This document shows positions 45,817 to 53,788 of a stretch of 64,000 nucleotides of DNA, in pieces (position 1 is the stretch's first letter; every line of letters begins with the position of its first letter). The stretch is taken from assembly GCA_036260935.1 (NCBI GenBank), contig DATALQ010000014.1, positions 90,647-154,646 on the forward strand, read 5' to 3'. Position numbers and translations under genes: made by a program. The notes below the pieces were generated by a model that worked only from the letters and a program-made list of their open reading frames with translations, did no database searches and had not been told where the DNA came from. Source of the DNA: JAEYOM01 sp036260935. Its GTDB lineage: Bacteria > Bacillota > Clostridia > Acetivibrionales > DTU013.

Positions 45817-46545
45817 ATGAAGGGCTTATTGACAGAAATAAAAATAGACGAACGAAATTGCAGACTGTATCTGCCGCCGGGTTACAACGGCTCAGGCTGC
45901 AGCTATCCTGTCGTCTATATGAACGGTACGGAGGAGATTTGCGACATCATGGAAAGGATCGAGCCACATATCGAAGCCGATTGTGAGGCTTTTATTCTGC
46001 TTGCAGCCGAACCGCTGGAATGGAACGACGATTTCTCCCCATGGCCTGCACCGGCCTTGTCGGATAAAAGCAGAGGTTTCGGAGGTTGTGCGGCAGCATA
46101 CCTCGAATTTCTCAGCCAAACTGTGAAGCCATACCTGGACGCTTCCTTCCATACCAGGCAGGAACCTGAAAATACCGCCATTATTGGATATTCTCTCGGT
46201 GGCTTGGCCGCACTTTTAGCTATGTATACCTGCCCTATTTTCGGCAGATTCGCCAGTCTGTCCGGATCTCTGTGGTTCGACGGCTGGGCCGGGTTTATGG
46301 AGTCCGGCACTCTGAAAAGAACCGACTCGCGGGTTTACATATCTTTAGGAAAGGGTGAAACGCGCAGCCGTAACCCCAGAATGGCGTCGGTCGGCGAAAA
46401 TACGATGAAAACCGCCGAAATTTTGAAAACGCGGCTTTTCGGGGGAGGAAACCTGCTTTTCAGGCTGAATGAGGGAGGACATTTTACCGATATAGCCGGC
46501 AGGCATGAACTTGCGTTGACATGGCTTATGAAACCATGGCTCTAA
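45817..46545 (+). CDS. Alpha/beta hydrolase (esterase D-like)
   Basis: The 242-residue protein has an Esterase/Fes-type alpha/beta fold with the nucleophile elbow GYSLGG (~Ser124), an acidic partner in the middle region and His in GGHFTD near the end. No signal peptide is present. Such enzymes cleave ester bonds of siderophores, glycerol esters or acetylated sugars. It is divergent from the MacAB-like operon, without obvious linkage. Confidence 0.85.
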   Translation: MKGLLTEIKIDERNCRLYLPPGYNGSGCSYPVVYMNGTEEICDIMERIEPHIEADCEAFILLAAEPLEWNDDFSPWPAPALSDKSRGFGGCAAAYLEFLSQTVKPYLDASFHTRQEPENTAIIGYSLGGLAALLAMYTCPIFGRFASLSGSLWFDGWAGFMESGTLKRTDSRVYISLGKGETRSRNPRMASVGENTMKTAEILKTRLFGGGNLLFRLNEGGHFTDIAGRHELALTWLMKPWL

Positions 46546-46646
46546 AGCTTTCAATGTAACAAAATCAGTTAAAATAATTCCTGTTCAAATTGTCGAAAAT
46601 AAAAGTAAACATAAAAACTGACGATACTGGACGGGAGGTTTCGGTA

Positions 46647-46934
46647 ATGAAGATCCATAAAAAAGATGTTGAGCTTGCGCAGTCATTCGATATAAATGAC
46701 ATTTCCTTTGACAATGTAAGCAGGAAATTCGAGGAAAACTTCAGAACACAATATGCAGATGCATTGGATAAAATTTCGGACAACAATGACTGTATGAGGG
46801 ATGCAGCGGGTGCCAGCAAGCTGGGCATCCTGGAAAAGATGGCCAGGAATCTCGATGCATATGACCGATCTTCGGATTTCAATAAAAGCTATGAAAATCT
46901 GATAAAGGAGTATGAGCCTTTTACAGAAACATAA
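46647..46934 (+). CDS. Hypothetical 95-residue protein
   Basis: The frame starts at ATG 46647 with GGGAGG 8 bp upstream (an upstream TTG at 46590 is unlikely). The protein is charged, has no membrane segment or signal and is probably helical. I recognise no motif. It stands alone, followed by a terminator-like hairpin. Confidence 0.65.
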   Translation: MKIHKKDVELAQSFDINDISFDNVSRKFEENFRTQYADALDKISDNNDCMRDAAGASKLGILEKMARNLDAYDRSSDFNKSYENLIKEYEPFTET

Positions 46935-46979
46935 GTTTATGGGGTCTTTAGCGATACTGAGAATACTATAAAAATAACA

Positions 46980-47000
46980 GGCGGGTCGCTTAGCCCGCCT
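46980..47000. terminator. Hairpin after the 95-residue protein gene
   Basis: GGCGGG (46980-46985) pairs with CCCGCC (46994-46999), loop TCGCTTAG, followed by TGCCATTTA. It lies between convergent genes and could act as a terminator. Confidence 0.6.
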
Positions 47001-47066
47001 GCCATTTATTTACTCACTTTTTTACATCCTACGCTTAGTGGATTTGCTGACGGTGGCTTTTGAAGC

Positions 47067-48008
47067 TCAAACTTTGGACCCCATTGTTTTAAGTATCTCG
47101 AGTTCCTTGGTCAGTTTTGATCTTACCGAGTTCACCCTGTCGATAAGGCTGTCATAGGACGCCTTCAAGGTCTTGTCAACCTTGCCCGAAAGAGCCTTAA
47201 TGCCTTTTTCTACGGACGATAGCCTGTTGGAAACGGCATTTAGTTTACCCGAAGTACTGTTCACAAACGCTGTACTGTTTTTAGCAGTTTCGATTGCCGA
47301 ACCGGAGGTCGTGACGGCGGAACCGGAGGTGGTGACGGCGGAACCGGAGGTGGTGACGGCGGAACCCGAGGTAGTCACAGCAGAACCCGAGGTGGTGATG
47401 GCGGAACCCGAGGTGGTGACGGCAGACCCTGAGGTAGTCACGGCGGAACCCGAGGTGGTCACAGCAGAATCCGAGGTACTGACTGCGGTCCCTGATGTAA
47501 TTGCCGTACCCGTTGCGGACAGGGCCGTCCCTGACGTAACTATTGAGCTGCCGGTGGTGCTGGCCTTGACGAACAAGTCTATTTCAACTGATAATTTGTT
47601 TGTTTCAGTTTCTATAGCACTGAGCTTCTTTCCCAACTCTGAGAGCTGTTTGCTGATTCCCGTATTTACGACTGGTTTTTTAGTTTTTGTAATCGGAGTT
47701 ACTTTTCTCTGAGTTTTTTTCACAGCCGATTGAGGAGTTTTTTTATTGACAGTTGTCTTGATCCCGGATTCAGTACCGGCAGTGGTCTTGATTCCGGATT
47801 CAGTACCGGCAGTGGTCTTTATTTCGGATTTAGTATCGGCAGCAGTCCTGGATTCGGGTTCAGTGACCGATACGCCCTGATTGCTGCTCACAGTCGGCTT
47901 TTTATCGCTGCTGTTTTCCGACTTCGCATAGACTCCGGGCTGTAATGCAGAAAAAACGGCTATTACTACAGCTATCGACAATAATTTGCCAAATTTTCTT
48001 CCGAACAT
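47067..48008 (-). CDS. Exported Ser/Thr/Ala-repeat protein with C-terminal coiled coil
   Basis: The 313-residue protein starts at ATG 48008 with AAGGAGG upstream. It has a signal peptide (~1-27, cleaved after VYA). Next is a low-complexity region with a 10-residue repeat TAGTESGIKT (three copies), then a helical region. Then comes a 7-residue repeat SAVTTSG in about nine near-identical units, and finally a helical C-terminus (SSVEKGIKALSGKVDKTLK). No anchoring motif is seen. The repeats look like a stalk, and the 21-bp DNA repeat can change length by slippage. Confidence 0.75.
   Translation of the reverse strand: MFGRKFGKLLSIAVVIAVFSALQPGVYAKSENSSDKKPTVSSNQGVSVTEPESRTAADTKSEIKTTAGTESGIKTTAGTESGIKTTVNKKTPQSAVKKTQRKVTPITKTKKPVVNTGISKQLSELGKKLSAIETETNKLSVEIDLFVKASTTGSSIVTSGTALSATGTAITSGTAVSTSDSAVTTSGSAVTTSGSAVTTSGSAITTSGSAVTTSGSAVTTSGSAVTTSGSAVTTSGSAIETAKNSTAFVNSTSGKLNAVSNRLSSVEKGIKALSGKVDKTLKASYDSLIDRVNSVRSKLTKELEILKTMGSKV
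47296..47484. repeat. 21-bp minisatellite, nine units, encoding SAVTTSG
   Basis: Nine direct 21-bp units run from 47296 to 47484 with 1-4 differences between copies; degenerate units continue further. The array lies inside the minus-strand coding frame and keeps it open for any unit number. Confidence 0.9.
47755..47844. repeat. 30-bp repeat, three units, encoding a 10-residue repeat
   Basis: Three 30-bp direct units (47755-47784, 47785-47814, 47815-47844), the first two nearly identical, code for the TAGTESGIKT-type repeat. A weak fourth unit follows. Confidence 0.85.
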
Positions 48009-48160
48009 ATCTGATACCTCCTTAATATTATGTCTACAATTACGATTATACTCTGTCGTTTTGACCAAGCAGAGCAAAAAACAGCCAAATGAGTCTAAAG
48101 GACTATAAAATTCGTACTTTCTTACTTCTTGCCCGGGGGTATATGGGCCTGTCCCTTAAG

Positions 48161-48244
48161 GCATCAATACAGGCATCAATACAGGCACCAATACAGGCAC
48201 CAATACAGGCACCAAAACGGGTATCAAAACGGGCATCAATAGAA
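48161..48244. repeat. 12-bp tandem repeat, seven units, in the gap between divergent genes
   Basis: Seven 12-bp units of GCATCAATACAG and variants fill 48161-48244 within the 324-bp gap (48009-48332) between the Ser/Thr-repeat gene and the SIMPL gene. A 75-residue frame crosses it but has no ribosome site and looks non-coding. No other gene is seen in this gap. Confidence 0.85.
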
Positions 48245-48332
48245 GCATTCTTACTACTGCAAGGATGTTTGCACGCTGAAGAAAGGTTTACATATTATGT
48301 AGCAGATATTATTTGATATGGAGGTTAAGTAC

Positions 48333-49034
48333 ATGATCGATTCAATGCTTACACCCGGTCCCGACAACCGTCTGCAGCCTGCCTGTTTCACCGGGGTACG
48401 TCCGTGTGCGGATCCCTGCGTATGTGAACTGAAGGTCGAAGGAACCGGCAGGATCAAAGTGAAGCCTGATATCGCCATAGTCAACCTTGGCGTCGTGACC
48501 GAGAACCTGCAGCTTGGCACGGCACAGGCAGAGAATACCGCAAGGATGACAGCAGTCATCGGGACCTTGAACGGCATGGGTGTTTCTCCCGCCGATATCC
48601 AGACTTCATCCTACAATATAACGCCGCAATATGATTACATCGAAGGGAAGCAGGTATTTAGGGGCTACAGGGTCGAACACATGCTGAAGGTCACAATGAG
48701 GGATATGGCCAGGATCGGTTCGACCATAGATGCGGCAGTGCAGAGCGGTGCAAACCAGATAGGCAGCATAGCGTTCGCAGTTGAAGACCCGTCGCCTTAT
48801 TACCGGCAGGCTCTTGACGCCGCTGTCGACGACGCGCTGGCGAAGGCAGCGACGATAGCGGTCAAATTGAACATAAGAGTCATACGTGTACCGGTCCGTG
48901 TAGTCGAATTGGGATATGTACAGGGCGCTCCGATCCCTTTGGCATTTCAGACGGCAGCTGCTTCGACGCCTATCCAGTCGGGGCAGATAGAAATAACGGC
49001 TCAGATAGAGGCTGTATTTGCTTATTGGCGTTAG
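48333..49034 (+). CDS. SIMPL-domain (DUF541) protein
   Basis: The ~233-residue protein starts at ATG 48333 with GGAGG 9 bp upstream. The core has the DUF541/SIMPL pattern EGTGRIKVKPDIAIVNLGV split as EGTGRIKVKPDIA and LGVVTENL, then IQTSSYNITPQYDY and RVEHMLKVTMRDM. No signal peptide is seen, while many family members are exported. SIMPL proteins are linked to stress and envelope functions, with no fixed activity. The N-terminal ~30 residues (Cys-rich, GVRPCADPCVCE) are unlike the family. Confidence 0.85.
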   Translation: MIDSMLTPGPDNRLQPACFTGVRPCADPCVCELKVEGTGRIKVKPDIAIVNLGVVTENLQLGTAQAENTARMTAVIGTLNGMGVSPADIQTSSYNITPQYDYIEGKQVFRGYRVEHMLKVTMRDMARIGSTIDAAVQSGANQIGSIAFAVEDPSPYYRQALDAAVDDALAKAATIAVKLNIRVIRVPVRVVELGYVQGAPIPLAFQTAAASTPIQSGQIEITAQIEAVFAYWR

Positions 49035-49172
49035 CGGCTTAAGCCAATAAATTATTGATTAACTGTCCGTAACGTTTTATAATATAATAAGCGTTTGGCT
49101 GTTTTATGTAGAATGGTTGATAAAACAATCAAATTTTTTGTAATGTATGTAGAACGGGAGGATGGTTATATT

Positions 49173-50813
49173 ATGCCCATCACTGAATTTTTGTCGCGTA
49201 ATGCCGAATTGTACGGTCAGGAAAAATGCTTGACGGAAATCAATCTTGATCTTCAGGAAAGCCATAAAGTTACCTGGCGTGAATACGAACTCATAGAAAA
49301 CAGCCCGGCGGGCGAGTACCGCAGGGAAATGACCTGGCGAGTTTTTGACGAGAAGGCCAACAGGCTTGCAAATCTGCTTCTGAAAAGGGGCATCGGGAAG
49401 GGCGACAAGGTTGCGATCCTTCTTATGAATTGCCTGGAGTGGCTGCCCATCTATTTCGGAATATTGAAAAGCGGCGCTGTCGCAGTACCGTTGAATTTCA
49501 GATATACGGCTGATGAAATAAAATACTGTCTCGATTTGTCCGATTCAGTCGCGCTCATTTTCGGGCCCGAGTTTATCGGCCGTGTCGAGTCGATATATGA
49601 TCAGATACCTAAAATAAAAACAATATTCTTTGCAGGCGAGAATCGTCCCTCCTTTGCGGAAAATTACGACAGGCTGACGGCCAACTGCCCTTCTGAAGCT
49701 CCACAGGTTATGATAAGCGACGAAGACGACGCTGCGGTTTACTTCTCATCAGGAACTACCGGATTCCCGAAGGCCATTCTGCATAACCACCTAAGTCTTA
49801 TGTCGGCGTGTTATACCGAACAGAAGCATCACGGTCAGACGCGTCGGGACAATTTTTTATGCATCCCGCCGCTATATCATACCGGCGCCAAAATGCACTG
49901 GTTCGGCAGCCTGCTGGCAGGCAGCAAGGCAGTATTACTGCGCGGAGTAAAACCGGAATGGATACTTAGAACTATTTCCGAGGAAAGGATAACCATAGCC
50001 TGGCTTTTAGTACCCTGGGCTCAGGATATTCTGGACGCAATCGATAGAGGGGACGTCAAACTCAAGGATTATGAGTTATCGCAATGGAGGCTCATGCACA
50101 TAGGTGCCCAGCCGGTCCCGCCCAGCCTGATACGCAGGTGGAAGGACTATTTCCCGAATCATCAGTATGACACGAATTACGGACTCAGCGAATCCATAGG
50201 TCCCGGCTGCGTTCACCTCGGTATCGAGAATATTCATAAGGTCGGCGCAATAGGAGTGCCCGGCTACGGCTGGGAAACCAAAATAATCGATGAAAACGGA
50301 AGCCAGGTGGAGCAGGGTGAGGTCGGGGAACTTGCGGTAAAGGGCCCTGGAGTAATGAAATGCTACTATAACGATCCTGCGGCAACTGCCGCCGTTATCA
50401 AGGACGGCTGGCTGCTTACGGGTGATATGGCCCGGATGGATGACGAAGGCTTTATTTTCCTGGTCGACCGTAAGAAGGACGTTATCATAAGCGGAGGAGA
50501 GAACCTGTACCCGGTCCAGATCGAGGACTTCCTGCGCGCCCATCCCGCAATAAAGGATGTGGCGGTAATCGGTCTGCCCGATAAACGCCTTGGAGAGATC
50601 GCAGCCGCGATAATTGAACTGAAGCCGGGCTGCAGTCTGACCGAGGAGGGGGTTGAAACCTTCTGCGCACCGATGCCGCGTTATAAACGTCCCAAGAAGG
50701 TCATATTCGACAAAGTACCGAGAAATCCCACCGGCAAGATAGAAAAACCCAGGCTCAGAGAAAGATACGGCGCAGCTAAACTTGTTGCCGCCGAAACGGA
50801 GATATTGAAATAG
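49173..50813 (+). CDS. Acyl-CoA synthetase (AMP-forming)
   Basis: The ~546-residue enzyme starts at ATG 49173 behind GGGAGG. It has the adenylate-forming signatures VYFSSGTTGFPKA (P-loop), YGLSESIG (A5), LTGDMARMDDEG (A7) and DRKKDVIISGGENLYP (A8), with the catalytic Lys in PTGKIEK. This is the acyl-CoA synthetase/ligase family, activating a fatty or aromatic acid with ATP and CoA. The N-terminal 60 residues are longer than usual. Substrate unknown. Confidence 0.93.
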   Translation: MPITEFLSRNAELYGQEKCLTEINLDLQESHKVTWREYELIENSPAGEYRREMTWRVFDEKANRLANLLLKRGIGKGDKVAILLMNCLEWLPIYFGILKSGAVAVPLNFRYTADEIKYCLDLSDSVALIFGPEFIGRVESIYDQIPKIKTIFFAGENRPSFAENYDRLTANCPSEAPQVMISDEDDAAVYFSSGTTGFPKAILHNHLSLMSACYTEQKHHGQTRRDNFLCIPPLYHTGAKMHWFGSLLAGSKAVLLRGVKPEWILRTISEERITIAWLLVPWAQDILDAIDRGDVKLKDYELSQWRLMHIGAQPVPPSLIRRWKDYFPNHQYDTNYGLSESIGPGCVHLGIENIHKVGAIGVPGYGWETKIIDENGSQVEQGEVGELAVKGPGVMKCYYNDPAATAAVIKDGWLLTGDMARMDDEGFIFLVDRKKDVIISGGENLYPVQIEDFLRAHPAIKDVAVIGLPDKRLGEIAAAIIELKPGCSLTEEGVETFCAPMPRYKRPKKVIFDKVPRNPTGKIEKPRLRERYGAAKLVAAETEILK

Positions 50814-50875
50814 AGTTATAGCAAAATGACTAATATATTGTAGAATGATAAGAAAGAGATTTGTAAAAGCTTTTA

Positions 50876-50903
50876 TTGAAAACTTTATTAAATAGTATAT
50901 AAT
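50876..50903 (+). promoter_or_regulatory. Promoter of the T-box-controlled serS transcript
   Basis: TTGAAA (50876-50881) and TATAAT (50898-50903), 16-bp spacing, start the transcript that leads into the T-box leader. This is a near-consensus housekeeping promoter. Confidence 0.8.
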
Positions 50904-50924
50904 GTACGTTAATACATTCAATTT

Positions 50925-51162
50925 TGATTGTAGTAATGGCGATGATAAAAGCTACGATTTATTAGTCCCGACAGAGAGCCGGTGGTTGGTGCAAACCGGC
51001 GGGAGTAATAATCTTTCCACTTTTAGAGCTATCGGTGATAAACCGAAGGCCTGTACCCTTTATCGTACATTCGAGTGGTCAGCCTTATCCGGCTGACAAA
51101 TTGGGTGGCAACGCGGATTCCTTCCGTCCCATTTTTGTATGGGGTCGGAAGGTTTTTTTGTT
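50925..51162 (+). ncRNA. Serine T-box leader (riboswitch) with terminator
   Basis: The leader has the stem I distal block AGAGAGCCGGTGGTTGGTG (around 50980), a likely specifier UCC at 51016-51018 for Ser, stem III GTCAGCC/GGCTGAC (51078-51097) and the T-box sequence TGGCAACGCG (51106-51115). The N position is C, which suits the G discriminator base of tRNA-Ser. The terminator stem is CCTTCCGTCCCAT (51120-51132) with ATGGGGTCGGAAGG, then seven Ts. Uncharged tRNA-Ser should favour antitermination and raise serS expression when serine is scarce. Confidence 0.9.
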
Positions 51163-51209
51163 TTTCTGACCTGATACTGGAAAAATACTATATGTCAGGA
51201 GGATAAGAA

Positions 51210-52493
51210 ATGTTGGATATTGCGTTATTACGAACAAATCCCGAACTTGTCAGGGAGAATATCAGGAAGAAGTTTCAGGATGAAAAACTGATCCTGGTAG
51301 ATGAAGTAGTAGAACTGGATAAAAAATACCGGGAAGCCAGGTTCAGAGGCGACACACTCAGAGGTCAGCGAAATTCCACCAGCAAAGAAATCGGTAACTT
51401 CATGGCCAAGGGAATGAAGGAAGAGGCCCAACAGGCAAAAGCCAGGGTTGGGGCTATTGCGCAGGAATTGACTGAGCTGGAACAACTTGAGGAAGAACTG
51501 TCCGCTGAGATCAGGAAAAGAATGCTGGTAATCCCAAACATTATAGACAATTCTGTCCCGATCGGGAAAGATGACAGTGAAAACGTAGAGGTTCAGCGAT
51601 TCGGCGAACCCGAAGTCCCGGATTTCGAAATACCTTATCACGTCGATATCATGGAAAAGCTGCACGGAATTGATCTCGACAGCGCCAGGAAAACAAGTGG
51701 AAACGGCTTCTATTATCTCATCGGAGATATCGCACGCCTGCATTCTGCAATCCTTTCCTATGCACGCGATTTTATGATTGACAGAGGGTTTACTTACTGT
51801 ATCCCGCCATTCATGATCCGCGGAGATGTGGTAAACGGAGTTATGAGCTTTACCGAAATGGAAAACATGATGTATAAAATTGAAGGCGAAGACCTTTATT
51901 TGATTGGCACCAGCGAGCATTCCATGATAGGCAGGTTCATCGATACTATCCTGGATGAGGACAAGCTCCCTCAAACTCTAACCAGCTATTCTCCATGCTT
52001 CCGCAAGGAAGTGGGCGCGCATGGCATCGAAGAGCGTGGGGTGTACCGTATACACCAGTTTGAAAAACAGGAAATGATCGTCGTCTGCAAACCTGAGGAT
52101 AGTATGGAATGGTTTACAAAACTATATCAGAATAGTGTGGATTTTTTCCGTTCACTGGACATTCCCGTCAGGACGCTTGAATGCTGTTCCGGTGACTTGG
52201 CCGATCTTAAAGTGAAGAGTATCGATGTCGAGGCATGGTCGCCGCGTCAACACAAATATTTCGAAGTGGGCAGCTGCTCCAATCTAGGCGATGCACAAGC
52301 GCGCCGTCTTAATATCCGCATCAGGAACAAAGAAAAAGGGAACTACTTTGCTCACACTCTGAATAACACTGTTGTCGCACCACCCCGTATGCTGATCGCT
52401 TTTCTGGAAAACAATTTAAACGCGGACGGAACTGTTAATATTCCTGAACCGCTTCAAATGTACATGGGCGGGAAAAAGGTGCTGAAGGGCTGA
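51210..52493 (+). CDS. serS: Seryl-tRNA synthetase, divergent motif 3
   Basis: The 427-residue class II synthetase has the N-terminal coiled-coil arm (~25-105), motif 2 around FRKEVGAHGIEERGVYRIHQ (~266-285) and motif 3 with ATP-binding Arg. Motif 3 reads LNNTVVAPPRMLIAFLENN instead of the usual LNGSGLAVGRTLVAILEN. The TSEHSMIG block replaces the usual TAE of serine recognition by TSE. Both changes place it in a divergent SerRS branch. The T-box leader upstream shows that it is regulated by tRNA-Ser charging. It could be the housekeeping enzyme or a second SerRS. Confidence 0.92.
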   Translation: MLDIALLRTNPELVRENIRKKFQDEKLILVDEVVELDKKYREARFRGDTLRGQRNSTSKEIGNFMAKGMKEEAQQAKARVGAIAQELTELEQLEEELSAEIRKRMLVIPNIIDNSVPIGKDDSENVEVQRFGEPEVPDFEIPYHVDIMEKLHGIDLDSARKTSGNGFYYLIGDIARLHSAILSYARDFMIDRGFTYCIPPFMIRGDVVNGVMSFTEMENMMYKIEGEDLYLIGTSEHSMIGRFIDTILDEDKLPQTLTSYSPCFRKEVGAHGIEERGVYRIHQFEKQEMIVVCKPEDSMEWFTKLYQNSVDFFRSLDIPVRTLECCSGDLADLKVKSIDVEAWSPRQHKYFEVGSCSNLGDAQARRLNIRIRNKEKGNYFAHTLNNTVVAPPRMLIAFLENNLNADGTVNIPEPLQMYMGGKKVLKG

Positions 52494-52551
52494 CTTTACT
52501 GGTCGCCGTTTCAATTGCTCATGTGACGGAGTCTTTGAATACTTCCAGGAA

Positions 52552-52587
52552 CATAAGGTTAATATAGACTTGTACATTAACCTTATG
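52552..52587. repeat. 12-bp perfect inverted repeat before the stress-like protein gene
   Basis: CATAAGGTTAAT (52552-52563) is perfectly complementary to ATTAACCTTATG (52576-52587), 12-nt loop, 21 bp before the next start codon. There is no T tail, so it is more likely an operator or leader hairpin than a serS terminator. Confidence 0.7.
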
Positions 52588-52608
52588 AACTTGGAAAGGG
52601 ATCATTTT

Positions 52609-53067
52609 ATGAAAATCGAAGGATTTTTCAGGGATATCAAGACTGCAAACCAGGCAGTAGACAAGCTCAAAGGCTCAGGCTTAAATGCTGTCGTCGATAT
52701 TAACGAGCACTTCGGCTCTGGAGGCAACGGGGTGAGAAACGTTCCCGGGACGCACACGGGAATCAGCCTTTCCGGTGTCGTGTTCGATTCGAGCATAGCG
52801 GGCTCGGCTACGGATACGGCGCCGCTGCTTGCAGCAAGCCCGATGGTCAGCGGTATGGGCGGCTTCGAGGAGATTGCCGACATCAATTGCAGGGTTATTG
52901 TCGATACCGACGAGACCGAGGCATATAAGGCGAAGCGGATCATCGGCGAAATGGGAGGAACCCTTGACAGTCCCAATGTAAAAAGACCCGAACTGGAAGA
53001 AGGCGCAGAGACGAAGATACTCGAAAATCTTAATGAAGCCCGCGGGTTTCTGGACAATTCGAGATAA
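52609..53067 (+). CDS. Putative stress-related protein (YflT-like)
   Basis: The ~152-residue protein starts at ATG 52609 with AAAGGGA upstream. The start MKIEGFFRDIKTANQAVDKL and the C-terminal RVIVDTDETEAYKAKRIIG resemble the general-stress domain that reads shift between two alpha/beta halves; a Gly/Ser/Thr-rich loop lies between. No membrane segment. The family match is weak, so the call stays tentative. A perfect inverted repeat lies just before it. Confidence 0.6.
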   Translation: MKIEGFFRDIKTANQAVDKLKGSGLNAVVDINEHFGSGGNGVRNVPGTHTGISLSGVVFDSSIAGSATDTAPLLAASPMVSGMGGFEEIADINCRVIVDTDETEAYKAKRIIGEMGGTLDSPNVKRPELEEGAETKILENLNEARGFLDNSR

Positions 53068-53180
53068 TCCGGCTTCACGATCGGGCTTCCGGTCTAATAT
53101 TTCAATGATCTATCCGTTGCAGCAGCTCATTATAAATCATATACTTATATGTGAAAAATACTAGATAGAGAGATGATACC

Positions 53181-53744
53181 GTGAAAATTTGTATTTTGTC
53201 AGGTAACCCTAAAACAGACGGCCTCTGCCAGTCTGTTATCGAAGAGGCAAAGCTCGGCGCAGTCGAGGGCGGTGCGGAAGTCGACGAGATCAGGCTTTGC
53301 GACGGTAAACTGCTGCGCTGCCAGGTCTGCGACGGTGGTTGGGGCACTTGCCGCAACGAAAATTACTGCCGTTATGGCAACGATGGCTTTAACGACTTCA
53401 AGGACCGCATCGCGGCCAGCGACGCCATTATTATTGTCACACCGGTATACTGGGGCGAGATGTCGGAAACTCTTAAAAGCTTTATCGACCGTCTGCGCAG
53501 GTGTGAATTCAACCAAAATGGAGTCCTACGCGACAAGCAGGTACTTCTTATCGCTTCGCCGGGCGGCACGGGCAACGGACTACTGAGCTGCTTCGAGCAG
53601 ATGGACCGATTCTGCCGCCATACCGGTGCTGTTATTTTCGATTACATCGGGACCAACCGCTGGAACAACGATTACAAGAAGGTCGCTGTCAGATCGGCAG
53701 CTCGCGCTGTAGCAAGCGGCAGGAAAAACGGCGAAACAATCTGA
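53181..53744 (+). CDS. Flavodoxin-family NAD(P)H-dependent oxidoreductase
   Basis: The 187-residue protein starts at GTG 53181. It has the FMN-reductase pattern ILSGNPKTDGLCQSV for FMN phosphate binding, IIIVTPVYWGEMSETLKSFIDR for the flavin loop and PGGTGNG. Cysteines in the C-x2-C-type insertion RCQVCDGG and TCRNENYC are common in iron-sulfur or Cys-rich flavoproteins of this family. It likely reduces quinones, azo compounds or iron. Monocistronic. Confidence 0.88.
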   Translation: MKICILSGNPKTDGLCQSVIEEAKLGAVEGGAEVDEIRLCDGKLLRCQVCDGGWGTCRNENYCRYGNDGFNDFKDRIAASDAIIIVTPVYWGEMSETLKSFIDRLRRCEFNQNGVLRDKQVLLIASPGGTGNGLLSCFEQMDRFCRHTGAVIFDYIGTNRWNNDYKKVAVRSAARAVASGRKNGETI

Positions 53745-53788
53745 AGCCGATACCGAAGGCTGCTTAGCAGATAATGATTGCCTGCAGG

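Noticed and set aside
47296..47484. Possible CRISPR array
   Set aside because: Units are 21 bp back to back with no spacers and lie in a coding frame; no cas genes are nearby.
47173..47712. Plus-strand frame with an EPEVVTA repeat
   Set aside because: It is the reverse reading of the 21-bp repeat in the Ser/Thr-repeat protein; the minus strand has a signal peptide and a strong ribosome site.
48089..48316. 75-residue frame over the 12-bp repeat array
   Set aside because: No ribosome site, repetitive and composition-driven; it looks like a chance frame.
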